The notes beneath the pieces are model-generated. The model was not told where the DNA came from and ran no database searches. It saw only the letters and a program-made list of their open reading frames with translations. 64,000 nt of DNA, taken from contig NC_092042.1 of the NCBI RefSeq assembly GCF_003086295.3, positions 44,514,137 through 44,578,136 of the forward strand, read 5' to 3'. This document shows, one piece after another, positions 33,529 through 43,783 of the stretch. How positions within the stretch are numbered: position 1 is the first letter of the stretch; every line of letters starts with the position of its first letter. Source of the DNA: Arachis hypogaea (lineage: Eukaryota > Streptophyta > Magnoliopsida > Fabales > Fabaceae). Position numbers and translations under genes: made by a program.

Positions 33529-35249
33529 TGGTGCACGAAATTGTGATCAATACTTTTCACAACTCAATTAATCCCCGGTGATGAAACCAAAAACTTGGTG
33601 TTCAATACCATGGCATAAACACAACTTCGCACAACTAACCAACAAGTGTACTGGGTCGTCCAAGTAATAAACCTTACGCGAGTAAGGGTCGATCCCACAG
33701 AGATTGTTGGTATGAAGCAAGCTATGGTCACCTTGTAAATCTTAGTCAGGCAGACTCAAATGGATATGGGTGATATACGAATAAAACATAAAGATAAAGA
33801 TAGAGATACTTATGTAATTCATTGGTAGGAACTTCAGATAAGCGTATGAAGATACCGGTCCCTTCTGCCTCTCTGCTTTCCTACTGTCTTCATCCAATCC
33901 TTCTTACTCCTTTCCATGGCAAGCTTATGCAAGGGTTTCACCGTTGTCAGTGGCTACCTCCCATCCTCTCAGTGGAAATGTTCAACGCACCCTGTCACGG
34001 CACGGCTATCCATCTGTCGGTTCTCAATCAGGCCGGAATAGAATCCAGTGATTCTTTTGCGTCTGTCACTAACGCCCCGCCCTCAGGAGTTTGAAGCTCG
34101 TCACAGTCATTCAATCATTAAATCCTACTCAGAATACCACAGACAAGGTTAGACCTTCCGGATTCTCTTGAATGCCGCCATCGGTTCTAGCCTATACCAC
34201 GAAGACTCTGATCTCATGGAATGGCTGGCTCAGTTGTCAGGCGAGCACTCGGTTGTCAGGCGATCAACCATGCATCGTATATCAGGAATCCAAGAGATAT
34301 TCACCCAATCTACGGTAGAACGGAGGTGGTTGTCAGTCACACGTTCATAGGTGAGAATGATGATGAGTGTCATGGATCATCACATTCATCAAGTTGAAGA
34401 ACAAGTGATATCTTAGAACAAGAACAAGCGGGATTGAATGGAAGAACAATAGTAATTGCATTAATACTCGAGGTACAGCAGAGCTCCACACCTTAATCTA
34501 TGGTGTGTAGAAACTCCACCGTTGAAAATACATAAGAACAAGGTCTAGGCATGGCCGTGAGGCCAGCCTCCCAAAGTGATCAAAAGATCTAAGGATCAAA
34601 AGATTCCAAAGATCAGAAGATTGAAAATACAATAGTAAAAGGTCCTACTTATAGAGAACTAGTAGCCTAGGGTTTACAGAGATGAGTAAATGACATAAAA
34701 ATCCACTTCCGGGCCCACTTGGTGTGTGCTTGGGCTGAGCATTGAAGCATTTTCGTGTAGAGACTCTTCTTGGAGTTAAACGCCAGCTTTTGTGCCAGTT
34801 TGGGCATTTAACTCCCATTCTTGTGCCAGTTCCGGCGTTTAACGCTGGAAATTCTGAGGGTGACTTTGAACGCCGGTTTGGGCCATCAAATCTTGGGCAA
34901 AGTATGGACTATCATATATTGCTGGAAACCCAGGATGTATACTTTCCAACGCCGTTGAGAGCGCGCCAATTGGGCTTCTGTAGCTCCAGAAAATCCGCTT
35001 TGAGTGCAGGGAGGTCAGAATCCAACAGCATCTGCAGTCCTTTTTAGTCTCTGAATCAGATTTTTGCTCAGGTCCCTCAATTTCAGCCAGAAAATACCTG
35101 AAATCACAGAAAAATACACAAACTCATAGTAAAGTCCAGAAAAGTGAATTTTAACTAAAAACTAATAAAAATATACTAAAAACTAACTAGATCATACTAA
35201 AAACATACTAAAAACAATGCCAAAAAGCGTATAAATTATCCGCTCATCA
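33529..35249 (-). repeat. Athila-like 3' LTR
   Basis: Plus-strand edges are TGGTGCACG and GCTCATCA. TATA (minus CTCTATAAGTAGG) at 34644-34656. Palindrome repeats at 34769-34880. Confidence 0.95.
34769..34880. repeat. Palindrome repeats in the LTR (left copy)
   Basis: Three to four degenerate units with GTTAAACGCC/GGCGTTTAAC cores about 31 bp apart; one unit, CCGGCGTTTAACGCTGG, is nearly self-complementary. Lies about 120-230 bp upstream of the LTR TATA on the element's strand. Confidence 0.8.
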
Positions 35250-35252
35250 CAA

Positions 35253-35263
35253 CACCAAACTTA
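35253..35263 (-). other. Motif AAGTTTGGTG next to the 3' LTR (PPT position)
   Basis: Minus TAAGTTTGGTG ends three bases before the 3' LTR. The same word recurs at 37336-37346, 38205-38215, 38238-38248, 38271-38281 and 41488-41498. Confidence 0.6.
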
Positions 35264-36172
35264 AATGGTTGCTTGTCCCCAAGCAACTGAAAATCAAATA
35301 AGATAAAAAGAAGAGAATATGCAATGAATTCCAAAAACCATCTATGAAGATCAGTATCAATTAGATGAGCGGGGCTTTTAGCTTTTTGCCTCTGAACAGT
35401 TTTGGCATCTCACTCTATCCTTTGAAATTCAGAATAGTTGGCTTCTTTAGGAACTCAGAATCCAGATAGTGTTATTGATTCTCCTAGTTAAGTATGATGA
35501 TTCTTGAATACAGCTACTTATTGAGTCTTGGCCGTGGCCCAAAGCACTCTGTCTTCCAGTATTATCACCGGATACATACATGCCACAGACACATAATTGG
35601 GTGAACCTTTTCAGATTGTGACTCAGCTTTGCTAGAGTCCCCAATTAGAGGTGTCCAGGGTTCTTAAGCACACTCTTTTTGCCTTGGATCACAACTTTAT
35701 TTCTTTCTTTTTCTTTCTTTTTCTCTTTCTTTTTCTTTTTCTTTCTCCCTTTTTTTTTAAAATTTTTTTTTGTATTCACTGCTTTTTCTTGCTTCAAGAA
35801 TCATTTTTATGATTTTTCAGATCCTCAGTAACATGTCTCCTTTTTCATCATTCTTTCAAGAGCCAACATTCATGAACCACAAATTCAAGATACACATGCA
35901 CTGTTTAAGCATACATTCAGAAAACAAAAGCATTGTCACCACATCAAAATAATTAAACTGTTATAAAATTCAAAATTCATGCAATTCTTCTCTTTTTCAA
36001 TTAAGAACATTTTTCATTTAAGAAAGGTGATGGATTCATAGGACATTCATAACTTTAAGGCATAGACACTAAGACACTAATGATCACAAGACACAAACAT
36101 AGATAAACACAAGCACCATTTTCGAAAAAAACAGAAAAATAAAGAACAAGGAAATCAAAGAACGGGTCCACC
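35264..36172. other. Non-coding 3' region of the Athila-like element
   Basis: No open frame of note. A polypyrimidine run on the plus strand (35694-35772) is a polypurine run on the element's sense strand. Confidence 0.7.
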
Positions 36173-37297
36173 TTAGTGATGGCGGCTTGTTCTTCCTCTT
36201 GATGATCCTATGGAGTGCTTGAGCTCCTCAATGTCTCTTCCTTGCCTTTGTTGCTCCTCTCTCATGATTCTTTGATCTTCTCTAATTTCATGGAGGAGGA
36301 CGGAGTGTTCTTGGTGCTCCACCCTTAGTTGTCCCATGTTGGAACTCAATTCTCCTAGGGAGGTGTTTAGTTGCTCCCAATAGTTTTGTGGAGGAAAGTG
36401 CATCCCTTGAGGCATCTCAGGGATTTGATGATGAGAGGGATCTCTTGTTTGCTCCATCCTCTTCTTAGTGATGGGCTTGTCCTCATCAATGGGGGTGTCT
36501 CCCTCTATGTCAACTCCAACTGAATAACAGAGGTGACAAATGAGATGAGGAAAGGCTAACCTTGCCAAGGTAGAGGACTTGTCCACCACCTTATAAAGTT
36601 CTTGGGATATAACCTCATGAACTTCTATTTCTTCTCCAATCATGATGCTATGAATCATGATAGCCCGGTCTATGGTAACTTCAGACCGGTTGCTAGTGGG
36701 AATGATTGAGTGTTGTATAAACTCTAACCATCCTCTAGCCACGGGTTTGAGGTCATGCCTTCTCAATTGAACCGGCTTTCCTCTTGAATCTCTCTTCCAT
36801 TGGGCGCCCTCTTCACAAATGTCTGTGAGGACTTGGTCCAACCTTTGATCAAAGTTGACCCTTCTAGTGTAAGGATGTTCATCTCCTTGCATCATGGGCA
36901 AGTTGAATGCCAACCTTACATTTTCCGGACTAAAATCCAAGTATTTCCCCCGAACCATAGTAAGCCAATTCTTTGGGTCCGGGTTCACACTTTGATCATG
37001 GTTCTTGGTGATCCATGCATGGGCATAGAACTTTTGAACCATTAAGATTCCGACTTGTTGAATGGGGTTGGTAAGAACTTCCCAACCTCTTCTTCGGATC
37101 TCATGTCGGATCTCCGGATATTCACTCTTTTTGAGTGAAAAAGGGACCTCGAGGATCACCTTCTTCAAGGCCACAACTTCATAGAAGTGGTCTTGATGCA
37201 CCCTTGAGATGAATCTCTCCATCCCCCATGACTCGGAGGTAGAAGCTTTTGCCTTCCCTTTCCTCTTTCTAGAGGTTTCTCCGGCCTTGGATGCCAT
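36173..37297 (-). CDS. ORF3-type transposon protein (putative plant transposon protein domain)
   Basis: An intact 374-codon frame. A basic N-terminus (KRKGKAKAS, residues 11-19) is followed by a globular region with WEVLTNPIQQVGILMVQKFYAHAW and the recognisable YLDFSPENVRLAFNLP segment. The second half is Leu-rich with an LHLCYSVG-like helix, and the C-terminus (about 310-360) is a Gln/Glu/Arg coiled coil. This protein family occurs between pol and the 3' LTR of Athila-type elements and was once called env-like; no role is established. I see no signal peptide or membrane anchor. The gene follows the gag-protease ORF after an 870-bp spacer. Being intact in a young element suggests recent constraint. 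Confidence 0.75.
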   Translation of the reverse strand: MASKAGETSRKRKGKAKASTSESWGMERFISRVHQDHFYEVVALKKVILEVPFSLKKSEYPEIRHEIRRRGWEVLTNPIQQVGILMVQKFYAHAWITKNHDQSVNPDPKNWLTMVRGKYLDFSPENVRLAFNLPMMQGDEHPYTRRVNFDQRLDQVLTDICEEGAQWKRDSRGKPVQLRRHDLKPVARGWLEFIQHSIIPTSNRSEVTIDRAIMIHSIMIGEEIEVHEVISQELYKVVDKSSTLARLAFPHLICHLCYSVGVDIEGDTPIDEDKPITKKRMEQTRDPSHHQIPEMPQGMHFPPQNYWEQLNTSLGELSSNMGQLRVEHQEHSVLLHEIREDQRIMREEQQRQGRDIEELKHSIGSSRGRTSRHH

Positions 37298-38169
37298 AAA
37301 TGGTTATGGAAAAACAAAAAGCAATGCTTTTACCACACCAAACTTAAAGGGTTTGCTCGTCCTCGAGCAAAAGAAGAAAGAAGAGAGTAGAAGAAGAAGA
37401 AATGAGGAAGAAGGGAATGGCTTTGTGTTCGGCCAAAAAGGGGGAAAAGTGGTGTTTAGGTTGGGTGAAAATGAAGGAGTGAAGATGGGTTTATATAGGA
37501 GTGGGGGGAAGGGTATGGTTCGGTCATGTATGGGTGGGTTTGGGAGGGAAAGTGGTTTGAATTTGAATGGTGAGGTAGGTGGGGTTTTATGAAGGATGGA
37601 TGTGAGTGGTGAAGAGAAAGATGGGATTTGATAGGTGAAGGGTTTTTGGGGAAGAGGTTATGAGGTGATTGGTGAAGAAGAGAGAGAGTGGTGGGGTAGG
37701 TGGGGATCCTGTGGGGTCCACAGATCCTGAGGTGTCAAGGAAAAGTCATCCCTACACCAAGTGGCAAGCAAAAATGCGTTTTGAGCCAATTCTGGAGTTA
37801 AACGCCGGGCTGGTGCCCATTTCTGGCATTTAACGCCAAGTGCTTGCCCTTTTCTGGCGTTTAACGCCAGTCTGGTGCCCCTTTCTGGCGTTAAACGCCC
37901 AGAATGGTGCCATACTGGGCGTTAAACACCCAACAGCTAGCCTTACTGGCGTTTAAACGCCAGTACGCTCTCCTCTAGGGTGTGCTATTTTTCTTTCTAT
38001 TTTTCATTCTGTTTTTGCTTTTTTTCATTGATTTTGTGACTTCTCATGATCATCAACCTACAGAAAACATAAAATAACAAAAGAAAAATAGATAAAATAT
38101 AACATTGGGTTGCCTCCCAACAAGCGCTTCTTTAATGTCAGTAGCTTGACAGTGGGCTCTCATGGTGCC
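37298..38169. other. Spacer between the Athila-like ORFs, with palindrome array
   Basis: Non-coding except for low-complexity GA-rich sequence (37370-37700 on the plus strand). It holds the six-unit palindrome array at 37791-37972 and a PPT-like word at 37336. Confidence 0.75.
37791..37972. repeat. 31-bp-period palindrome array, spacer copy
   Basis: Six units start at 37791, 37822, 37853, 37884, 37914 and 37945 (spacing 31, 31, 31, 30, 31). Each has a self-complementary core of the GGCGTT-T/A-AACGCC type followed by a GGTGCC-like tail. The last unit is the perfect 18-bp palindrome CTGGCGTTTAAACGCCAG. Confidence 0.92.
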
Positions 38170-40509
38170 TCAAAAATGCTCAGAGCAATGTTGGAACCTC
38201 CCAACACCAAACTTAGAGTTTGAATGTGGGGGTTCAACACCAAACTTAGAAGTTGGTTGTGGCCTCCCAACACCAAACTTAGAGTTTGACTGTGGGGGCT
38301 CTGTTTGGCTCTGTTTTGAGAGAAGCTCTTCATGCTTCCTCTCCATGGTGACAGAGGGATATCCTTGAGCCTTAAACACCAAGGATTCTTCATTCACTTG
38401 AATGATCAATTCTCCTCTATCAACATCAATCACAGCCTTTGATGTGGCTAGGAAGGGTCTGCCAAGGATGATGGATTCATCCATGCACTTCCCAGTCTCT
38501 AGGACTATGAAATCAGCAGGGATGTAATGGTCTTCAACCTTTACCAGAACATCCTCTACAAGTCCATAAGCTTGTTTTCTTGAGTTGTCTGCCATCTCTA
38601 GTGAGATTTTTGCAGCTTGCACCTCAAAGATCCCTAGCTTCTCCATTACAGAGAGAGGCATGAGGTTTACACTTGACCCTAGGTCACACAAGGCCTTCTT
38701 GAAGGTCATGGTGCCTATGGTACAAGGTATTGAAAACTTCCCGGAATTCTGTCTCTTTTGAGGCAGTTTCTGCCTAGACAAGTCATCCAGTTCTTTGGTG
38801 AGCAAAGGGGGTTCATCCTCCCAAGTCTCATTTCCAAATAACTTGTCATTTAGCTTCATGATTGCTCCAAGGTATTTAGCAACTTGCTCTTCAGTGACAT
38901 ACTCATCCTCTTCAGAGGAAGAATACTCATCAGAGCTCATGAATGGCAGAAGTAAGTCCAATGGAATCTCTATGGTCTCATTTTGAGCCTCAGATTCCCA
39001 TGGTTCCTCATTGGGGAACTCATTGGAGGCTAGTGGACGTCCATTGAGGTCTTCCTCAGTGGCGTTCACTGCCTCTCCTTCCTCTCCAAATTCGGCCATG
39101 TTGATGGCTTTGCACTCTCCTTTTGGATTTTCTTCTGTATTGCTTGGGAGAGTACTAGGAGGGAGTTCAGTAATTTTCTTGCTCAGCTGACCCACTTGTG
39201 CCTCCAAATTTCTAATGGAGGACCTTGTTTCAGTCATGAAACTTTGAGTGGTTTTGATTAGATCAGAGACCATGGTTGCTAAGTCAGAGGTATTCTGCTT
39301 AGAACTCTCTGTCTGTTGTTGAGAAGATGATGGAAAAGGCTTGCCATTGCTAAACCTGTTTCTTCCACCATTATTATTGTTGAAACCTTGTTGAGGTCTC
39401 TGTTGATCCTTCCATGAGAGGTTTGGATGATTTCTCCATGAAGGATTATAGGTGTTTCCATAGGGTTCTCCCATGTAATTCACCTCTTCTATTGAAGGGT
39501 TCTCAGGATCATAAGCTTCTTCTTCAGATGAAGCTTCCTTAGTACTACCTGGTGCATTTTGCATTCCAGACAGACTTTGAGAAATCATATTGACTTGCTG
39601 AGTCAATATTTTGTTCTGCGCCAATATGGCATTCAGAGTGTCAATCTCAAGAACTCCTTTCTTCTGATTAGTCCCATTGTTCACAGGATTCCTTTCAGAA
39701 GTGTACATGAATTGGTTATTTGCAACCATTTCAATCAGCTCTTGAGCTTCTGTAGGCGTCTTCTTCAGATGAAGAGATCCTCCAGCAGAGCTATCCAAAG
39801 ACATTTTGGATAGTTCAGAGAGACCATCATAGAAAATACCTATGATGCTCCATTCAGAAAGCATATCAGTGGGACACTTTCTGATTAATTGTTTGTATCT
39901 TTCCCAAGCTTCATAGAGGGATTCTCCTTCCTTCTGTCTGAAGGTTTGGACTTCCACTCTAAGCTTACTCAATTTTTGAGGTGGAAAGAACTTTGCCAAG
40001 AAGGCATTGACTAGCTTTTCCCAAGAGTTCAGGCTTTCTTTAGGTTGTGAGTCCAACCATGTTCTAGCTCTGTCTCTTACAGCAAAAGGGAATAGCATAA
40101 GTCTGTAGACCTCAGGGTCAATCCCATTAGTCTTGACAGTGTCACAGATTTGCAAGAACTCAGCTAAAAACTGATGAGGATCTTCCAATGGAAGTCCATG
40201 GAACTTGCAATTCTGTTGCATTAGAGAAACTAATTGAGGCTTAAGCTCAAAGTTGTTTGCTCCAATGGCAGGGATAGAGATGCTTCTCCCATAGAAGTCG
40301 GGAGTAGGTGCAGTAAAGTCACCCAGCACCTTCCTTGCATTGTTGGCATTGTTGTTGTTTTCGGCTGCCATGTGTTCTTCTCCTTTAAAGATTTCTGTTA
40401 GGTCCTCTACAGAGAGTTGTGCCTTGGCTTCTCTTAGCTTTCGCTTCAAGGTCCTTTCAGGTTCAGGATCAGCCTCAACAAGAATGCTTTTGTCCTTGTT
40501 CCTGCTCAT
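38170..40509 (-). CDS. Gag-protease polyprotein of the Athila-like element
   Basis: An intact 779-codon frame. The gag core spans about residues 95-270 (FHGLPLEDPHQFLAEFL, RARTWLDSQPKESLNSWEKL, KLRVEVQTFRQKEGESLYEAW). Gln/Asn/Ser-rich linker and a coiled coil (about 425-450) follow; no CCHC knuckle is visible. A retroviral-type aspartic protease lies at about 590-715, with the active-site triplet written DLG (CDLGSSVNLMP, D609) and the ILGRPFL flap end. The last 40 residues repeat SNSKFGVG-like words, which are read-through of PPT-like DNA repeats. There is no RT or integrase after it, unlike autonomous gypsy elements. The start ATG lies 1.5 kb downstream of the primer site. Confidence 0.88.
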   Translation of the reverse strand: MSRNKDKSILVEADPEPERTLKRKLREAKAQLSVEDLTEIFKGEEHMAAENNNNANNARKVLGDFTAPTPDFYGRSISIPAIGANNFELKPQLVSLMQQNCKFHGLPLEDPHQFLAEFLQICDTVKTNGIDPEVYRLMLFPFAVRDRARTWLDSQPKESLNSWEKLVNAFLAKFFPPQKLSKLRVEVQTFRQKEGESLYEAWERYKQLIRKCPTDMLSEWSIIGIFYDGLSELSKMSLDSSAGGSLHLKKTPTEAQELIEMVANNQFMYTSERNPVNNGTNQKKGVLEIDTLNAILAQNKILTQQVNMISQSLSGMQNAPGSTKEASSEEEAYDPENPSIEEVNYMGEPYGNTYNPSWRNHPNLSWKDQQRPQQGFNNNNGGRNRFSNGKPFPSSSQQQTESSKQNTSDLATMVSDLIKTTQSFMTETRSSIRNLEAQVGQLSKKITELPPSTLPSNTEENPKGECKAINMAEFGEEGEAVNATEEDLNGRPLASNEFPNEEPWESEAQNETIEIPLDLLLPFMSSDEYSSSEEDEYVTEEQVAKYLGAIMKLNDKLFGNETWEDEPPLLTKELDDLSRQKLPQKRQNSGKFSIPCTIGTMTFKKALCDLGSSVNLMPLSVMEKLGIFEVQAAKISLEMADNSRKQAYGLVEDVLVKVEDHYIPADFIVLETGKCMDESIILGRPFLATSKAVIDVDRGELIIQVNEESLVFKAQGYPSVTMERKHEELLSKQSQTEPPQSNSKFGVGRPQPTSKFGVEPPHSNSKFGVGRFQHCSEHF

Positions 40510-42032
40510 AAGAAAGAGAAGAGAACAAGAAAATGTGGAATCCTCTATGTCACAGTATAGAGATTCCTTGAGGTGTCAGAGGAAAAGAAAAATGGAAGAT
40601 AGAGGTAGAAAATTCGAACTTTATCAAGAAAGATGGAGTTCGAATTGTGTATTAAGAAATAGTGTTAGTCCATAAATAGAAGGATGTGAGAAGAAGCGAA
40701 GTAATTTTCGAAAATTAAGTAAAAGATTTTGAAAACATTTTGAAAAACACTTATTGATTTTCGAAAATAAAAGTGGGAAAGAAATCAAGTGATTTTTGAA
40801 AAAGAATTTGAAATTAGAAATCAAGAAGATTTGATTGAAAGCTATTTTGAAAAAGATGTGGTTAAGAAGATATGATTAGTTTTAAAAAGATGTGATTGAG
40901 AAGATATGATTTGAAAAACATTTTAAAAAGATTTGATTTTGAAAGTTAATGACTTGGCTATCAAGAAAAGATATGATTCAAACATTAAACCTTTCTCAAC
41001 AGAAAAGGCAACATACTTGAAATGTTGAATCAAATCATTAATTGATAGCAAGTATCTTTGAAAAAGGAAAGAAATTGATTTTGAAAACATATGATTGAAA
41101 AGATATGATTTGAAAAAGATTTGATTTTGAAAAATTTTGAAAACCTGAAAAAAATCTGAATTAAAAACAGAATCTTCCCTCTTGTGCCATCCTGGCGTTA
41201 AACGCCCAGAATGGTGCACATTCTGGCGTTTAACGCCCAAACTACTACCCTTTTGGGCGTTAAACGCCCAACCAGGCACCCTGGCTGGCGTTTAAACGCC
41301 AGTTTGTCTTCCTCACTGGGCGTTTTGAACGCCCAGCTTTTTCTGTGTAATTCCTCTGCTGAATGTTCTGAATCTTCAATTCTCTGTATTGTTGACTTGA
41401 AAAGACACAAATTAAAAATATTTTTGGATTTTTAATAATAAGGAATAATCAAAATGCAACTAAAATCAAATAACAATGCATGCAAGACACCAAACTTAGC
41501 AGTTTGTATACTACTGACACTAACAAAATGAGAATGCATATGAGACACATAAACACTCAAGTCAAGAGAATTTAAAAATCAGAGCAATGAAATCATCAAG
41601 AACAACTTGAAGATTAATGAAGACACATGCATGAATGCAAGAAGAACAGAAACATGCAATTGACACTAAACTTAACATGAGACTCTAGACTCAACAAGAA
41701 ACATAAAATATTTTTGGTTTTTATGATTTTGTAAATTTTTTTGGTGCTTTTTCGAAAATTAAGTGGAAAAGAAAATAAAGATATCAAAATTCTTAATGAG
41801 AATTCCAGGAATCATGCAATGTTAGTCTAAAGCTTCAGTCTAAAGGAATTAGACATGGCCAGCCAAGTTTCAGCAAGACATTGCATTCAAGAGCTAAATT
41901 GATGAGAATCAATCAGCTTTGGTGATGATAAGAACATCACCTTGAAACACTAGAATTCATTCTTAAGAACTCTGAAGAAAAATACCTAATCTAAGAAACA
42001 AGATGAACCGTCAGTTGTCCATACTCGAACAA
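40510..42032. other. Long 5' leader of the Athila-like element
   Basis: A 1.5-kb untranslated region between primer site and gag, AT-rich with many GAAAA-type runs. It carries the second palindrome array (41191-41338) and a PPT-like word (41488-41498). Confidence 0.75.
41191..41338. repeat. 31-bp-period palindrome array, leader copy
   Basis: Five units start near 41191, 41222, 41252, 41284 and 41315. Cores include GGCGTTAAACGCC, GGGCGTTAAACGCCC, the perfect CTGGCGTTTAAACGCCAG, and GGGCGTT-TTG-AACGCCC, which keeps its arms with a 3-base loop. Confidence 0.92.
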
Positions 42033-42050
42033 TCCCCGGCAACGGCGCCA
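42033..42050 (-). other. Primer-binding site, tRNA-Asp type
   Basis: Minus TGGCGCCGTTGCCGGGGA, complementary to the 3' end of plant tRNA-Asp, six bases from the 5' LTR. Confidence 0.85.
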
Positions 42051-42056
42051 AAAACT

Positions 42057-43778
42057 TGGTGCACGAAATTGTGATCAATACTTTTCACAACTCAATTAAT
42101 CCCCGGTGATGAAACCAAAAACTTGGTGTTCAATACCATGGCATAAACACAACTTCGCACAACTAACCAGCAAGTGTACTGGGTCGTCCAAGTAATAAAC
42201 CTTACGCGCGTAAGGGTCGATCCCACAGAGATTGTTGGTATGAAGCAAGCTATGGTCACCTTGTAAATCTTAGTCAGGCAGACTCAAATGGATATGGGTG
42301 ATATACGAATAAAACATAAAGATAAAGATAGAGATACTTATGTAATTCATTGGTAGGAACTTCAGATAAGCGTATGAGGATACTGGTCCCTTCCGTCTCT
42401 CTGCTTTCCTACTGTCTTCATCCAATCCTTCTTACTCCTTTCCATGGCAAGCTTATGCAAGGGTTTCACCGTTGTCAGTGGCTACCTCCCATCCTCTCAG
42501 TGGAAATGTTCAACGCACCCTGTCACGGCACGGCTATCCATCTGTCGGTTCTCAATCAGGCCGGAATAGAATCCAGTGATTCTTTTGTGTCTGTCACTAA
42601 CGCCCCGCCCTCAGGAGTTTGAAGCTCGTCACAGTCATTCAATCATTGAATCCTACTCAGAATACCACAGACAAGGTTAGACCTTCCAGATTCTCTTGAA
42701 TGCCGCCATCAGTTCTAGCCTATACCACGAAGACTCTGATCTCACGGAATGGCTGGCTCGGTTGTCAGGCGAGCACTCGGTTGTCAGGCGATCAACCATG
42801 CATCGTGTATCAGGAATCCAAGAGATATTCACCCAATCTAAGGTAGAACGGAGGTGGTTGTCAGTCACACGTTCATAGGTGAGAATGATAATGAGTGTCA
42901 CGGATCATCACATTCATCAAGTTGAAGAACAAGTGATATCTTAGAACAAGAACAAGCGGGATTGAATAGAAGAACAATAGTAATTGCATTAATACTCGAG
43001 GTACAGCAGAGCTCCACACCTTAATCTATGGTGTGTAGAAACTCCACCGTTGAAAATACATAAGAACAAGGTCTAGGCATGGCCGTGAGGCCAGCCTCCC
43101 AAAGTGATCAAAAGATCTAAGGATCAAAAGATTCCAAAGATCAGAAGATTGAAAATACAATAGTAAAAGGTCCTACTTATAGAGAACTAGTAGCCTAGGG
43201 TTTACAGAGATGAGTAAATGACATAAAAATCCACTTCTGGGCCCACTTGGTGTGTGCTTGGGCTGAGCATTGAAGCATTTTCGTGTAGAGACTCTTCTTG
43301 GAGTTAAACGCCAGCTTTTGTGCCAGTTTGGGCGTTTAACTCCCATTCTTGTGCCAGTTCCGGCGTTTAACGCTGGAAATTCTGAGGGTGACTTTGAACG
43401 CCAGTTTGGGCCATCAAATCTTGGGCAAAGTATGGACTATCATATATTGCTGGAAAGCCCAGGATGTATACTTTCCAACGCCGTTGAGAGCGCGCCAATT
43501 GGGCTTCTGTAGCGCCAGAAAATCCACTTTGAGTGCAAGGAGGTCAGAATCCAACAGCATCTGCAGTCCTTTTTAGTCTCTGAATCAGATTTTTGCTCAG
43601 GTCCCTCAATTTCAGCCAGAAAATACCTGAAATCACAGAAAAACACACAAACTCATAGTAAAGTCCAGAAAAGTGAATTTTAACTAAAAACTAATAAAAA
43701 TATACTAAAAACTAACTAGATCATACTAAAAACATACTAAAAACAATGCCAAAAAGCGTATAAATTATCCGCTCATCA
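42057..43778 (-). repeat. Athila-like 5' LTR
   Basis: 1,722 bp, matching 33529-35249. TATA at 43172-43184 and palindrome repeats at 43297-43410. Followed on the plus side by the caaag duplication. Confidence 0.95.
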
Positions 43779-43783
43779 CAAAG

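Larger units (their letters stand above)
33529..43778 (-). mobile_element. Non-autonomous Athila-like gypsy retrotransposon
   Basis: LTRs 33529-35249 (3', 1,721 bp) and 42057-43778 (5', 1,722 bp), with target duplication caaag at 33524-33528 and 43779-43783. On the minus strand: primer site TGGCGCCGTTGCCGGGGA (42033-42050), a palindrome array, a gag-protease ORF (40509-38170), a second palindrome array, an ORF3-type protein (37297-36173), PPT-like motifs, 3' LTR. No RT, RNase H or integrase is present in the 6.8-kb interior, so it must use another element's enzymes. About 25 LTR differences by eye (1.5%), the youngest copy in the window. Both ORFs are intact. Confidence 0.93.

Noticed and set aside
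33822..34350. Short ORFs in the Athila-like LTRs as genes
   Set aside because: They repeat in both LTRs, lack domains and are interrupted differently in the two copies.
37791..41338. CRISPR-like array of regularly spaced repeats
   Set aside because: The units are palindromes inside a plant retrotransposon, with short variable tails and no unique spacers; the setting is eukaryotic.
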